Positions 22,986-32,250 of a stretch of 32,250 nucleotides of DNA are shown here, one piece after another. Origin of the DNA: a virus; IMG/VR virus record IMGVR_UViG_3300040811_000018, positions 1-32,250 of that record, one strand, 5' to 3'. The notes under the pieces were generated by a model. The model worked only from the letters and a program-made list of their open reading frames with translations, made no database searches and was not told where the DNA came from. Each line of letters starts with the position of its first letter. Position 1 is the first letter of the stretch. A program made the position numbers and the translations under genes.

Positions 22986-25900
22986 TACTTGCTCTCTAGT
23001 TCTTTAACTCTTGCAGAAAGTTCTTTTACTGCTTCGATGAGTAGTGCGTGTAGTGCATCATAGTTTACAGAAAGATATGTATCATCACCATTCAAATCTT
23101 CTACTTCTTTTACTGCTTGTGGAAGAACTTCTAGAACATTCTGAGCAATCACACCAGCACTTCTCTCGTCATTCTTCTTCCAAGTAAACTCAACACCCTC
23201 AAGTTGTTCAACTTTCTGTAGTGCATTTTCTACTACGCTGATATCTTTCTTCAGTTTTATGTCTGAAGATGTTATCGTTGAAGAACTATACATATCTCCA
23301 TCGATATGCAAGTCTCCATCGTTTTCAAGACGCATATCGAGAACGCCGTCTAGATACCAGTCATGTACAGTTCCTTGTATTCGATAGTAATCATTCGTAT
23401 CAACACCAATGTAAGTAACATCACCACGCAAGTCTGATTCGATACTCACGGTGACAGCGGCGGTTTCTGATCCAGAACCAGATACATCAATACCAGCACC
23501 AGCGGCGATTGTCGCAACATAGTTTCCAGTCGTGTCAGTACCAAGTGCAATACCATTGGTGGTGTTGAAGCCGGAGATTGCAATATTACCCTTTGTCAAC
23601 TTTCGTTGTGCGCCATCTGAACGAACGACAGCAAAGAAATCACCATCACCATCGTCTGTTGATGTTGTCAACTCATTTAAGTCTAGAGTGATTGTTCCAG
23701 TAGCACCTTCACCAGAACCAGTGGTTGTGATACCGACACCGCCGGAAACTGCGGCGATATAGTTGCCAGTTGTGTCTGTGCCTAGCGCAATACCGTTAGT
23801 AGTATTGAAGCCAGAGATTGCAATGTTACCTTTGGTAAGTTTTCTCTGAACATTGGATGAATCGACAACAACAAAGAAGTCGCCGTCACCATCTGTGGTT
23901 GAGGTGGATAGTTCTGACAAGTCCAGTGTGATATTTGGTGTTGAACCTTCGCCAGTTGCTGTAGTTGTGTCAAGTCCAGTTCCTACTGTAAATGATGCAA
24001 CATAATCACCAGTTGTGTCTGTACCTAGTGCAACTGAGTTTGGATCAACAGAAGATGCGCTACCTGTCAAGTTACCAATAAAGGTGTTAGCAACGAGATT
24101 TCTATCGCCCGCTGTCCACCTATCATTACCTTCATCCCACAAGAATGAATAGTTTGCTTTTGTTCCACGCTCAATAGTGATACCACCATTTTCAGATGGA
24201 GTAGAGCCAGAATAGTTACTATTCAGAACGATAATATTGTCAGCAATATTTACTGTCTCTGAGTTGACAGTAGTTGTCGTTCCTGAAACAATCAAGTTAC
24301 CAGTTACAATAACATTCTCACCGACATTCAACTGACCAGCGATTGTTACATCATCTGGGAGACCAACTGTGACTGTGCCATTTGTGCGAGACACTGTTGT
24401 CTCATTTGCAGTAGCAGAGATAGCAAGAACAGCACCAGTAGCGGCGTTCTTGAGAGAGACTGCACCAGACGATACATCAAAGTCTCCACTGTCAAACGAT
24501 GCAACACCTCTTACGGAAGTTGTTGCTGGATCGATGACATCATCAAAGGTTTTTCCATTTGCGGCTGAAATACGAATGTTATTGTTTGCTGAACTATAGG
24601 TTAGTCCAGTTACAACAGCGGCAGTTGTCTCTAAAATACCAGTGACTTGTCCTCTATCATTTACATTGATGATAGGAATCTGTGTAGCAGAACCAAAGTT
24701 ACCACCACTTGTCATTGTGTTAGCAATCATCGTAGTTGTGATTGTCTTAGCAGTGATAGTGTTGTTTGCGTGTAGTTTAGCGTTTGCACCGATTACTGTA
24801 GTAGCACCATCCTTGATACCACCACCGATAAATGCTGTGCCTGTGATATGAGCATTACCAGAGACTGTTGCTCTGTCACCACCAAGTGTTGCGGCGACAT
24901 CGACTGTCAGCGTATCAATAGAAGCAGTTCCATCTACATAAAGATTTCTCCACTCTTTTGATGCACTACCCAAATCAAAACTATCATCATCGTCAGGAAT
25001 AATGCTGGAATCTATGAGACCATTAATAACGATGTTATCTGTGTTGTCACTACCAAGAGTTACGTTACCCTCAAACTCTGCGCTTGTAGTTGAAATAACA
25101 TTTGTAAATCTACCAATAGGCGATGTAAATGTTTGACCAGATGCAAGAGATGTTGCTCCAGTAACTGTTAGATCACCACCAACAGTAACATTGTTGTCTG
25201 TTGTTATATTATTTGCATAAACTGTATTAGCATAGATTTCGTGCCAACGATTGTTAGTTGCACCCATGCTTCTCTGTGATCCTGTTTGTGGATCAAAGTC
25301 TGAATCAACTTGTGCTGTAATCGTAAATGTATCAGCCGCACTATCACCAATGTCTACATCACCGTTTAGTGCAAAGCCACCATTGAATGTTGCAGTTCCA
25401 TTAGCAGTGAAAGCACCGCTTACACCAAGTGAACTGAATACACCAGCGCCACCGTTTGTATTATCTGCCCAGACTGTTCCCCATTTACGAGTAGCAGAAC
25501 CTAGATTGCCTGCGGCGTCTGTTTTAGGAATAAGTGAAGTAGAAACGCCTTGACCAGCAGATGTTCCCATTGAAAGTTCATCGACATATGCAATACCATC
25601 GATGTAAACATTTCTAAACTCTCTATTTGGCGCACCAAGGTCAACTGCATCATCAGAGTTTGGTAAAATATTTGCGCTTGAAGTAAATCCAGCGGCTACG
25701 ACATTAGCAGTGAATGTTGCAACACCAGAAGAACTGATATGACCTACAATGCTATTTGATGAGTCTGCAATCTGAAAGCGACTATCACCAGAGGCGTCAA
25801 CGAGTTTTAGATGTACGTCTGAATCACCAGCAGTAACATCAGATGCTAGATGCAGATAAGCATAGTCTGTTCCATTTGAGAACACGATTGCTGGTTGTCC

Positions 25901-26428
25901 ACCCTGTGCAGTAAATGAAGAGTTTGCACCAGACAGAATAATGTTAGAAGTATTTGATGATAGATCGGTAATATCTCTGAGTGTTAGTGATTTGAATGCT
26001 GGATTGTCAACTGAGCCAGAAAGTCTTAGAAACTGACCTCTGGTTCCACCACCAATAATCAAGCGAGATACATCTCCAAGATTTACTCTGTCTGTACCAG
26101 CCGTAGTGAATGTAACATTACCAGTAAATGTAGTATTAGCAGAAATCGTAAGAGATGTTGCTGATACAGTTGTGTTTGACGCAATCGTCAACGCTCCACC
26201 TGTTCCAGTAGAGTTATTACCACCTTTTAGAGTAGATGTTCTAATATTTGTCGCACTGAATGAACCTTGAATGTGAGCATTACCAAGAGCAACGCCACCA
26301 CGGTTTGCTGAACCAGCCCTTGTTACGGTAACAACATTGTTACTTAAAACAGTGGCGGTGAGATTTGTATTCAATCTCCAAGTATTAAAACTATCAGTTA
26401 GATTGGTATTTGATACTGCAACAGTCAT
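22985..26428 (-). CDS. Tail fibre-like protein with S74 chaperone (1147 aa)
   Basis: The N-terminus 'NLTDSFNTWRLNTNLTATV' resembles the attachment end of marine T4-like fibre proteins. Four related strand motifs follow: 'REFRNVYIDG' (269-278), 'RKWGTVWADN' (314-323), 'NRWHEIYANT' (393-402) and 'KEWRNLYVDG' (491-500). Two 80-aa tandem repeats 'LGTDTTGNY...KGNIAISGFNTTN' lie near the C-terminal quarter. The end is an S74 chaperone, 'TSSDIKLKKDI', with predicted cleavage S1055/D1056, releasing 92 residues that finish in a coiled coil. The ATG overlaps the preceding stop (ATGA) with GAAGG upstream. It is transcribed with the large DUF4815 gene. Exact place in the virion unknown. Confidence 0.85.
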   Translation of the reverse strand: MTVAVSNTNLTDSFNTWRLNTNLTATVLSNNVVTVTRAGSANRGGVALGNAHIQGSFSATNIRTSTLKGGNNSTGTGGALTIASNTTVSATSLTISANTTFTGNVTFTTAGTDRVNLGDVSRLIIGGGTRGQFLRLSGSVDNPAFKSLTLRDITDLSSNTSNIILSGANSSFTAQGGQPAIVFSNGTDYAYLHLASDVTAGDSDVHLKLVDASGDSRFQIADSSNSIVGHISSSGVATFTANVVAAGFTSSANILPNSDDAVDLGAPNREFRNVYIDGIAYVDELSMGTSAGQGVSTSLIPKTDAAGNLGSATRKWGTVWADNTNGGAGVFSSLGVSGAFTANGTATFNGGFALNGDVDIGDSAADTFTITAQVDSDFDPQTGSQRSMGATNNRWHEIYANTVYANNITTDNNVTVGGDLTVTGATSLASGQTFTSPIGRFTNVISTTSAEFEGNVTLGSDNTDNIVINGLIDSSIIPDDDDSFDLGSASKEWRNLYVDGTASIDTLTVDVAATLGGDRATVSGNAHITGTAFIGGGIKDGATTVIGANAKLHANNTITAKTITTTMIANTMTSGGNFGSATQIPIINVNDRGQVTGILETTAAVVTGLTYSSANNNIRISAANGKTFDDVIDPATTSVRGVASFDSGDFDVSSGAVSLKNAATGAVLAISATANETTVSRTNGTVTVGLPDDVTIAGQLNVGENVIVTGNLIVSGTTTTVNSETVNIADNIIVLNSNYSGSTPSENGGITIERGTKANYSFLWDEGNDRWTAGDRNLVANTFIGNLTGSASSVDPNSVALGTDTTGDYVASFTVGTGLDTTTATGEGSTPNITLDLSELSTSTTDGDGDFFVVVDSSNVQRKLTKGNIAISGFNTTNGIALGTDTTGNYIAAVSGGVGITTTGSGEGATGTITLDLNELTTSTDDGDGDFFAVVRSDGAQRKLTKGNIAISGFNTTNGIALGTDTTGNYVATIAAGAGIDVSGSGSETAAVTVSIESDLRGDVTYIGVDTNDYYRIQGTVHDWYLDGVLDMRLENDGDLHIDGDMYSSSTITSSDIKLKKDISVVENALQKVEQLEGVEFTWKKNDERSAGVIAQNVLEVLPQAVKEVEDLNGDDTYLSVNYDALHALLIEAVKELSARVKELESK
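23526..24008 (-). repeat. About 240-bp tandem repeat in the 1147-aa fibre gene
   Basis: Two units (23526-23765 and 23766-24008) with the start of a third at 24009, each about 80 codons, encoding 'LGTDTTGNY ... DGDGDFF ... RKLTKGNIAISGFNTTN'. Units are diverged at many third positions, so the duplication is older than the 147-bp repeat. Confidence 0.85.
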
Positions 26429-26640
26429 TTGTTACCTTCTTTATCTATCATTTGTAAGAGAAGAGACTTTATTTCAGATACATCTTTTTTGAGTTCATCA
26501 ATCTCTTCGTTTCTTTTTCGTTCTTGTTCTCTTCTCATCTTATATTTAGATAGAGCATCCATGTCAACGCTGAGAATAGCAGAGTTATTTTTGTCTCTGA
26601 CTAAATCATCATTGTCTTTCACCTTCACATATTCATTCAT
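26425..26640 (-). CDS. Small coiled-coil virion-associated protein (71 aa)
   Basis: Begins 'MNEYVKVKDNDDLVRDKNNS' and continues 'ILSVDMDALSKYKMRREQER', then a coiled coil 'IDELKKDVSEIKSLLLQMID' at the end. I recall this combination (VKVKDN..LVRD..AI at the front and EIKSLL at the back) as a recurring small protein in marine T4-like phages, of unknown function. It begins two bases after the DUF4815 gene stop with GAGG upstream, and overlaps the next start (ATGA), so it is bound to expression of the baseplate/fibre proteins on either side. Confidence 0.8.
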   Translation of the reverse strand: MNEYVKVKDNDDLVRDKNNSAILSVDMDALSKYKMRREQERKRNEEIDELKKDVSEIKSLLLQMIDKEGNK

Positions 26641-26642
26641 GC

Positions 26643-29600
26643 TTACCTCTGAAGTGCGATTGCTCTCATGTCTTTGACAAGAGGTACAACATTTGTTCCA
26701 CTACTTGTCATGACAATCTTGATAGCGAATGTCTTGTAAGTAGCGTAGATAGCACCATCTGAATCTCTGTAAGATACAACATTATTGTTAGCACTATTTA
26801 GTTTCGCTTGATTATCGGCATTTGAACCAAGGAAGTTATCACCATCTGTGTTTGCAGAGAAGCCATACTCAAACTCTTTGAAGTCTGTCGTATCAACACT
26901 ATCTGAGATCACATTTGATGCAGTAATCTGTGTAAGTAGTGTGTAGTCTTTATCTTCAAATGCTTGACCGTCTTCAGCATTATGGATTCTAGCGTAGACT
27001 TTTACATCTGTACCAGAAGGCTTGTATGCATTAACAAAGATTTTGATATCTTCAGCATCTTGTCCATCAGCAAGTTCAATAGGCTTAGAGATATATCTCA
27101 TATCTGCGTCACCAACCTCACCAGTCTCATTTGTGAATGAGTTATTGATAAAGTTCTCTACGATATAAGCATTTGCTCTTGACAAATCGACAACTGGTGA
27201 AAGTTTGGTATCTGTTGTTGAAAGTGTTCCCTTCAGAATGAGTGACTTCTGAGAACCACCAACAGTGGCTAGTCCGCTCTCATTTGTCTTACCGAATACT
27301 TTCTTTTCAGCATCACGGAACTCATTTTCAACACCCAAATCAATATCAGTGTAAGATGTGCTGATTGTTCCACCAGTGCTTGTAAGTCTAGCACCCCAAG
27401 ATGCGGAAGTGTTTGCATAAGTCACTTGAGGAATCTTAGGTACGAGAGCGTTCATTACGACATTGTTAGCCGCTAGAACTCTTGCAGTAGCACCACTGAC
27501 TTGTCCACGAATGAAGCCATTTGCAAAGGAGCCAGATGAACCTTTGATATTCATTCTTAGATTTGTTGTGTCAATGAAGTCAACAAAACCTTGCTGAGTA
27601 TTAGCAGTGAATGAGTCTACTTGTGCGGCACCACTTGTAAAGTTTGAACCGTAAATGTTGATTGTAGCATTTGCAGTTGCGAGTGCAGACAAACCACTTG
27701 TATTATATGGATCAACCTTTACAATCACCGTACCGTTGGCGTATTCACGAACAATGTCACGAACAGTACCGTTAGCAGAGCGTCCTGATACTGCATTATT
27801 AGCAATGACAGTGCCAACAGTCACATAGTTACCAGCAGTGTTACCAGTTACACCATGTAGTGTGATAACTGATTCAGATACGACTTTCTCTTCAGCGTTG
27901 AATGTGCCTGTTAGATTATCGATATTGAAGTAGTCAATGTCTTCATTCTCAACATAAACTGTACCAGTGCTTGTTGTAAAGTTTGCACGATATAGATTGA
28001 ACTTCAAGTCTTCTGCTTGAATAGCAGTCCAAGACTTATCGTTAGCAGATGAGAATAGAACACCAGAAGCAGGCTGTTTGTTGATGATACGACTATCATC
28101 GACATCAGTACCACCAAGTTCACCAACCCATACTGCATATTCATCATTGTCACCAGCAGGCTTCAATGTGATACAGTAGTCTTTACCAGACTTCAAGAAT
28201 ACTGGTGAAGGGAATATGAACTGTGTCTCGTCACTACCACCACCAGTTCCGCTTGAGTTAGCAGAGATAGCAGATGCTTGCAATGTCTTAGAAGCATATG
28301 GTAGAACGACTGGAGTTGGGAAGCCATTCTCAACTTCACGAATCTGAAGTGTGATTGGATATGTGCTTGACTTTCTACCAAAGTACACACCAATCTTTGT
28401 AGCAAAGATGCCTTCAGAGTTATCACCAGTGTCAACAGTAAATGTCTGTGACATTGGATCATTATTACGATCACCCTCTTCTCTAGTAGTGATTACAGTG
28501 CTTGTGCGTGTTCTTGTATCAGTAACTCTATTAGTTTGAATCTGTGGAGTTACGAGATTAATAGAAGCACCTCTCTGTGTGATGTCAAGAGGAATGCTTG
28601 TATAGTCACCAAACGCAGAAGTCGTAATCAGACTTGACTGTGTGATTGTGTTAGCAACGTCTTTTAGTTCAAAACGCTTCGTGCCAACACGGAACTTGAG
28701 AGTGTCAGTATTTGGTAGCCTGAAGTTACCATAAACTGTACCAGTGCTATCTGTTACAAGATTTGCACCTTCAATACCTGTATTAGCAAATGAAGAGTTT
28801 GCTGGAGTACAGAAGGTTGATACAAGTTCATCATCAAAATATGCAAACACCCTTGTGTTAGGCTTCATACCAACACCAGTGAACTTGATCAAACGTGAGC
28901 GCATGAAGTCACGAACAGCAACATTCTCTACAAAGTTTCCGATATTGAAAGTCTGTGTAGAAGGACTGATTGATGTCTGAATACCGTTGATGATCTGTTG
29001 CGTCTGTGTAGTGACAGCATTGCCAGTTGTCGTTGAAACGCTAGAAACAGTTGTCCAGTTACCCCAATCGATACCAGTAATACCAGTCTGATTTGCGATA
29101 AGTTCAATCGCTTCATACATTCCATCAAAATCCAACTGAATATCAGGTAGAGTTGTGATGTCTGGTGTGTTATCCATTGGTGGATCAAGTACAACTTCAC
29201 CCCTCCAGTTAAAGGTAACCTCTTGAACTGGATTGCGTAGTTTACTTGCAAATGGTTGACTAATCTCATTAGTGTGAGTATATGAGAGTGTTAGCAAGTT
29301 ACCAGTCTTAGTAACATTTGTAGATGTCAAAGACTTATCTTTTGCAAGTTTGATATCTGTTCTACGGAAAGCAGGTCTTAGTAGATTTCTGTTTCTATCA
29401 ATAGATGCTTTATAGCCAGTCTTTGTGGTATCTGATAGATTGTGTCCATCAAAGTTCTCTACAAGGAAACCGTTCTTGAATCTTTCAAGTCCTGTATCAC
29501 CAAAGAGTTGCTTGTTTCTCGCATTTGTCTCAAGTGCATTAAGTGAAGTGTAGTATTCAAGATTCTTAATACGATCTTCAATCGCTCTTAGATCACGCAT

Positions 29601-32250
29601 GGTGTATCTGCGATTATTTTCTAGTGTCAACTTGACTTGATAGTCTGTTCTACCAGTTTCTCTTGCAACTTGTGCTGAAAGTGATGGATAGACAGGAATA
29701 TCTAGAACGCCAATCGTCATTGTGCCTGCTTTTTCATCAGGCGTCTTTGGAGCAAGTGAAGGAGTTCCTTTGATGACTTCTACACGACCTGTATCTGTGA
29801 CAACGATTCTATCTTTACGAGGTAGATAGAACTGAACGTCTGCTTGGAAGTTCTCATCAGGTGTTGGGAAATATGCACCATCACTGTCAATATTGAATGT
29901 TGAAGATGCTGTTGGGTTTGTTGGTGCAGATGCTACTGTACCAGTTGCAGAAACCGCAACAGTGTTTGCTTTGAAAGGCCTGAAGTCAATAGAATCACGC
30001 AAGTCATAAGTTTTACCAGTAGTAGGCGAAACAAACTTAGGAATATCTTGTGTTGTAATAGCAGTTGTGTTTGCTGTATTCGCATCATCTATTGGATATG
30101 AATCTATAGACAAGAAACCAATGCCCTGTGAACGATCTCTACCAAAGTGGTGGAACTTCACCATCAATCCAGCATTTGTAGTATTCAATGTGCTGGTAGG
30201 CTTCTTTCTCAAATATGCGGTATCATAGAATGCATCTTTCATACCAGTGTCTAGTTCAAAGTGTGAAGTCACATCATTGTCTGACGTTCCAACACCTGTA
30301 TTTGAACCTTTGTAAACTGCTACAAGTTTGAATGCATCAGAGACACCCAAAGGCCATGGACCTGTTGAAGATGCTGGATTTGATCCAGTATTGATGTGAA
30401 CAAACTTATTCTTATTGACTGTCTTTGCAGTTTGAACCGCCGAACTTCTCAACACATTGAAATACACAGAAGCAGTAAATGATGAAAGATTTGCTTGCTG
30501 TAGATTGATTGAATGTGTTGTTGAAGAAGACGAAATCGTTCCATTACCAGATAGATCAAAGATATATCCAGTTGGGAACAAAGTTCTATGTGGCAATGTA
30601 ACGCCAGAACGAGTTACAGCAATGGTATTTGCAACCTTCAGTGAAGTGCTATTTGTAACCTCTGTAATACGCTCATTGTATGTGTTACCACCGTCAGTGA
30701 TGCGAATGAAGTCACCAACTTGATATGCAGTATCAAATGCTGTACCAGAACCAGTGATTGTATTACCAGAGATTGTGGTGATTGTTCCAGCATGTGCATC
30801 GGTGGTTGCTTCTGCTTTTGATACAACAAGAACATTGCGCTCTTCAGTATTTGTGAGAGTGCCAGTTTCGTTTAGTGTTTCAGTACCGCCAGCATGTGCT
30901 GTGTTAGCAGTAACAGTTGCAGTTCCACTTGTAAAGGTGACTGACTTTTCTGTACGGAATACAAACTGTGTATCAACGGTGCCTGCTGAATCTGTAAGTT
31001 GCTTTGTTCCCTTTTGAGTGAATGGGAATACAAGAGTATTAAGACCAGGCTCTTCTAGTTTTGCAACACCGCTTGTGAGAACAATATCAGCCATTGACTT
31101 AGGACCAGATGTGTTGTTCTCATAGATACCACGAACTTGTGAGAACGACTTACCAGCATTCATAGAGATGTCAAAGAGATAGATTCTAAACTGACCGTTG
31201 TATGTGCCTGGCGTACCATTGTGCCATTGGAAACCACGAACTCTTGCAGTACCAATCTCTGAACCTTGTGCGCCTTGTGTACCCAAGTTCTTACCAGAGA
31301 TACCCTTCTGAGCGGCATCACGCAAAGACACTTGACGCAAGCCTTGGAAATCCCAAGTACCCACAACTTCTTTCGCAATAACGTAGTTACCAAAACCTTG
31401 TGAAAGAACTCTTGCATCTTTCGTTTCAAAGTCTGTTGCTTTGTCAACGTCATTGTAGAGTGGATTGATAAGTTCTACCTTATTACCATTAACATATCCA
31501 GCACCTTTCTCAATCTCTGCAACAAGTTTGAGATAGTTACCATCTGAGTAACGGCCTAGGTTTGTACCCGACTTTAGATGCTCACGAATACGAACATTGA
31601 AAGGACTTACAGCATAGTTACCATTTGTCTCAAATGTTCTTTCAGCGATATATTTACCTAAGTCTGAGTAAACTGTATCAGTGCTTTTCTTAGTGACAAG
31701 TCCATCTGTGATTTCGGCGATTGTGACAAACGTAGTTGTGTTTGCTGAACCAAGAGGACGAGAAACAAGTGTAGGAGTAATCTTTAGACGATTTGCGCCT
31801 GGAGCCGCAAAGTTTGTTGCTCCTGTCGCATTGTCAAGAAGTGAACTATCTTGGTTTGAATCGATAAGTGCTTCAGTAGATTCAAAACCAATCTGTGCAG
31901 ATGGTGCGCTGTCAAACTTATTAACAATGATGCTCTGTGGGGCAACACGAATGAAGTTACCTTTGTGATAAAGAATACCATCACCAACAGTTGCTCTGAA
32001 ACCTTTACCAGTTGCGGCGGATGCTATCGTATTAGCGGCTACAATAAAAGAGTTGTCTGAGCGATTACGAATGATAAGAGATTCGTTGTTGACAAATGTT
32101 TTTGTCGTATTATTTGCACCAGAGTTCGTATACTGAACAAAGATAGAGAAATAGTTTGGATCAGCGGCTTCTGAACCTTCTTTAGCATCAATCAACTGTG
32201 CAGTCATTCCAGAAGTTGCACCAGTTACCGTTGCATTTGCTACTACGCCA
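26643..32250 (-). CDS. Very large DUF4815-type baseplate/tail protein (5' end outside window)
   Basis: At least 1868 codons. A Met exists at 32207, but the frame stays open through the right edge (GVVANATVTGATSG before that Met), so the true start lies beyond position 32250. The N-terminal part has the DUF4815 signature, numbered from that Met: 'GILYHKGNFIRV' (77-88) and 'SSLLDNATGATNFAAPGANR' (121-140). A long beta-rich body contains 'AQVARETGRTDYQVKLTLEN' and 'MRDLRAIEDRIKNLEYYTSL' and a C-terminal domain ending 'LVKDMRAIALQR'. In marine T4-like phages this family is a virion structural protein. Its position upstream of the fibres and gp13 corresponds to T4 gp10, suggesting a peripheral baseplate role, by inference. 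Confidence 0.88.
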   Translation of the reverse strand, partial: GVVANATVTGATSGMTAQLIDAKEGSEAADPNYFSIFVQYTNSGANNTTKTFVNNESLIIRNRSDNSFIVAANTIASAATGKGFRATVGDGILYHKGNFIRVAPQSIIVNKFDSAPSAQIGFESTEALIDSNQDSSLLDNATGATNFAAPGANRLKITPTLVSRPLGSANTTTFVTIAEITDGLVTKKSTDTVYSDLGKYIAERTFETNGNYAVSPFNVRIREHLKSGTNLGRYSDGNYLKLVAEIEKGAGYVNGNKVELINPLYNDVDKATDFETKDARVLSQGFGNYVIAKEVVGTWDFQGLRQVSLRDAAQKGISGKNLGTQGAQGSEIGTARVRGFQWHNGTPGTYNGQFRIYLFDISMNAGKSFSQVRGIYENNTSGPKSMADIVLTSGVAKLEEPGLNTLVFPFTQKGTKQLTDSAGTVDTQFVFRTEKSVTFTSGTATVTANTAHAGGTETLNETGTLTNTEERNVLVVSKAEATTDAHAGTITTISGNTITGSGTAFDTAYQVGDFIRITDGGNTYNERITEVTNSTSLKVANTIAVTRSGVTLPHRTLFPTGYIFDLSGNGTISSSSTTHSINLQQANLSSFTASVYFNVLRSSAVQTAKTVNKNKFVHINTGSNPASSTGPWPLGVSDAFKLVAVYKGSNTGVGTSDNDVTSHFELDTGMKDAFYDTAYLRKKPTSTLNTTNAGLMVKFHHFGRDRSQGIGFLSIDSYPIDDANTANTTAITTQDIPKFVSPTTGKTYDLRDSIDFRPFKANTVAVSATGTVASAPTNPTASSTFNIDSDGAYFPTPDENFQADVQFYLPRKDRIVVTDTGRVEVIKGTPSLAPKTPDEKAGTMTIGVLDIPVYPSLSAQVARETGRTDYQVKLTLENNRRYTMRDLRAIEDRIKNLEYYTSLNALETNARNKQLFGDTGLERFKNGFLVENFDGHNLSDTTKTGYKASIDRNRNLLRPAFRRTDIKLAKDKSLTSTNVTKTGNLLTLSYTHTNEISQPFASKLRNPVQEVTFNWRGEVVLDPPMDNTPDITTLPDIQLDFDGMYEAIELIANQTGITGIDWGNWTTVSSVSTTTGNAVTTQTQQIINGIQTSISPSTQTFNIGNFVENVAVRDFMRSRLIKFTGVGMKPNTRVFAYFDDELVSTFCTPANSSFANTGIEGANLVTDSTGTVYGNFRLPNTDTLKFRVGTKRFELKDVANTITQSSLITTSAFGDYTSIPLDITQRGASINLVTPQIQTNRVTDTRTRTSTVITTREEGDRNNDPMSQTFTVDTGDNSEGIFATKIGVYFGRKSSTYPITLQIREVENGFPTPVVLPYASKTLQASAISANSSGTGGGSDETQFIFPSPVFLKSGKDYCITLKPAGDNDEYAVWVGELGGTDVDDSRIINKQPASGVLFSSANDKSWTAIQAEDLKFNLYRANFTTSTGTVYVENEDIDYFNIDNLTGTFNAEEKVVSESVITLHGVTGNTAGNYVTVGTVIANNAVSGRSANGTVRDIVREYANGTVIVKVDPYNTSGLSALATANATINIYGSNFTSGAAQVDSFTANTQQGFVDFIDTTNLRMNIKGSSGSFANGFIRGQVSGATARVLAANNVVMNALVPKIPQVTYANTSASWGARLTSTGGTISTSYTDIDLGVENEFRDAEKKVFGKTNESGLATVGGSQKSLILKGTLSTTDTKLSPVVDLSRANAYIVENFINNSFTNETGEVGDADMRYISKPIELADGQDAEDIKIFVNAYKPSGTDVKVYARIHNAEDGQAFEDKDYTLLTQITASNVISDSVDTTDFKEFEYGFSANTDGDNFLGSNADNQAKLNSANNNVVSYRDSDGAIYATYKTFAIKIVMTSSGTNVVPLVKDMRAIALQR

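Noticed and set aside
9270-26428. A diversity-generating retroelement, since fibre genes and sequence repeats are present
   Set aside because: No reverse transcriptase, no template/variable repeat pair with adenine-specific differences, and no accessory gene seen. The 45-base repeat is exact.
1-32250. tRNA genes, which T4-like phages often carry
   Set aside because: No cloverleaf-like sequence with a TTCGA-type T-arm was noticed in any gap; the gaps are all too short to hold one. No covariance search could be run.

Overview
The window is a late (virion morphogenesis) region of a T4-like tailed phage (contractile tail, myovirus). All supported genes lie on the minus strand, so transcription runs from high to low coordinates. 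Genes are packed tightly with TAATG or ATGA stop/start overlaps, and no non-coding gap exceeds about 70 bases. No tRNA, CRISPR array, integrase, insertion sequence or host metabolic gene was seen. From memory of the families, the protein styles (DUF4815 protein, repeat-rich S74 fibres, asparagine/threonine-rich 'VANT' repeats, moderate A+T) resemble marine T4-like phages such as cyanophages and pelagiphages. The host cannot be read from this DNA.

Layout in transcription order. (1) 32250-26643: a very large DUF4815-type baseplate/tail protein, cut by the right window edge. (2) 26640-19265: a small coiled-coil protein, a 1147-aa fibre-like protein with a C-terminal S74 self-cleaving chaperone, and six smaller virion-type proteins, three of which share an 'IKxKRS..GEIA' N-terminal module. 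(3) 19268-9270: three large fibre genes (1331, 850 and 1002 aa), each ending in an S74 chaperone, with a 115-aa protein between the second and third. (4) 9216-82: the classic T4 order gp13, gp14, gp15, gp16 (small terminase), [46-aa basic protein, staphylococcal-nuclease-like protein], gp17 (large terminase), gp18 (sheath), gp19 (tube), gp20 (portal). (5) 38-1: the first 13 codons of the next gene, where T4 has its prohead core genes.

Control. Exact copies of the T4 late promoter box (TATAAATA, minus strand) stand before most transcription units: at 22636, 21699, 15267, 12310, 9258, 4228, 1625 and 65 (5' ends). At gp20 the box lies in the loop of a terminator-like hairpin. At gp13 it overlaps the 5' arm of a hairpin that would hide the ribosome site. 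In both cases only read-through RNA could form the hairpin, while RNA started at the local promoter would lack the 5' arm. Weaker versions occur at three other promoters. This is the most interesting regulatory pattern in the window.

How the parts work together. gp13/14/15 finish the neck and tail top, gp16/gp17 package DNA through the gp20 portal, and gp18/gp19 build the contractile tail. The block upstream of gp13 occupies the place of T4 genes 10-11-12-wac and probably supplies the baseplate periphery and host-binding fibres. The fibre block is mosaic: G+C-rich stretches (about 12672-14640 and 16200-18130) sit within A+T-richer flanks, and a perfect 45-base repeat links two fibre genes, as expected for fast recombinational exchange of receptor-binding parts.
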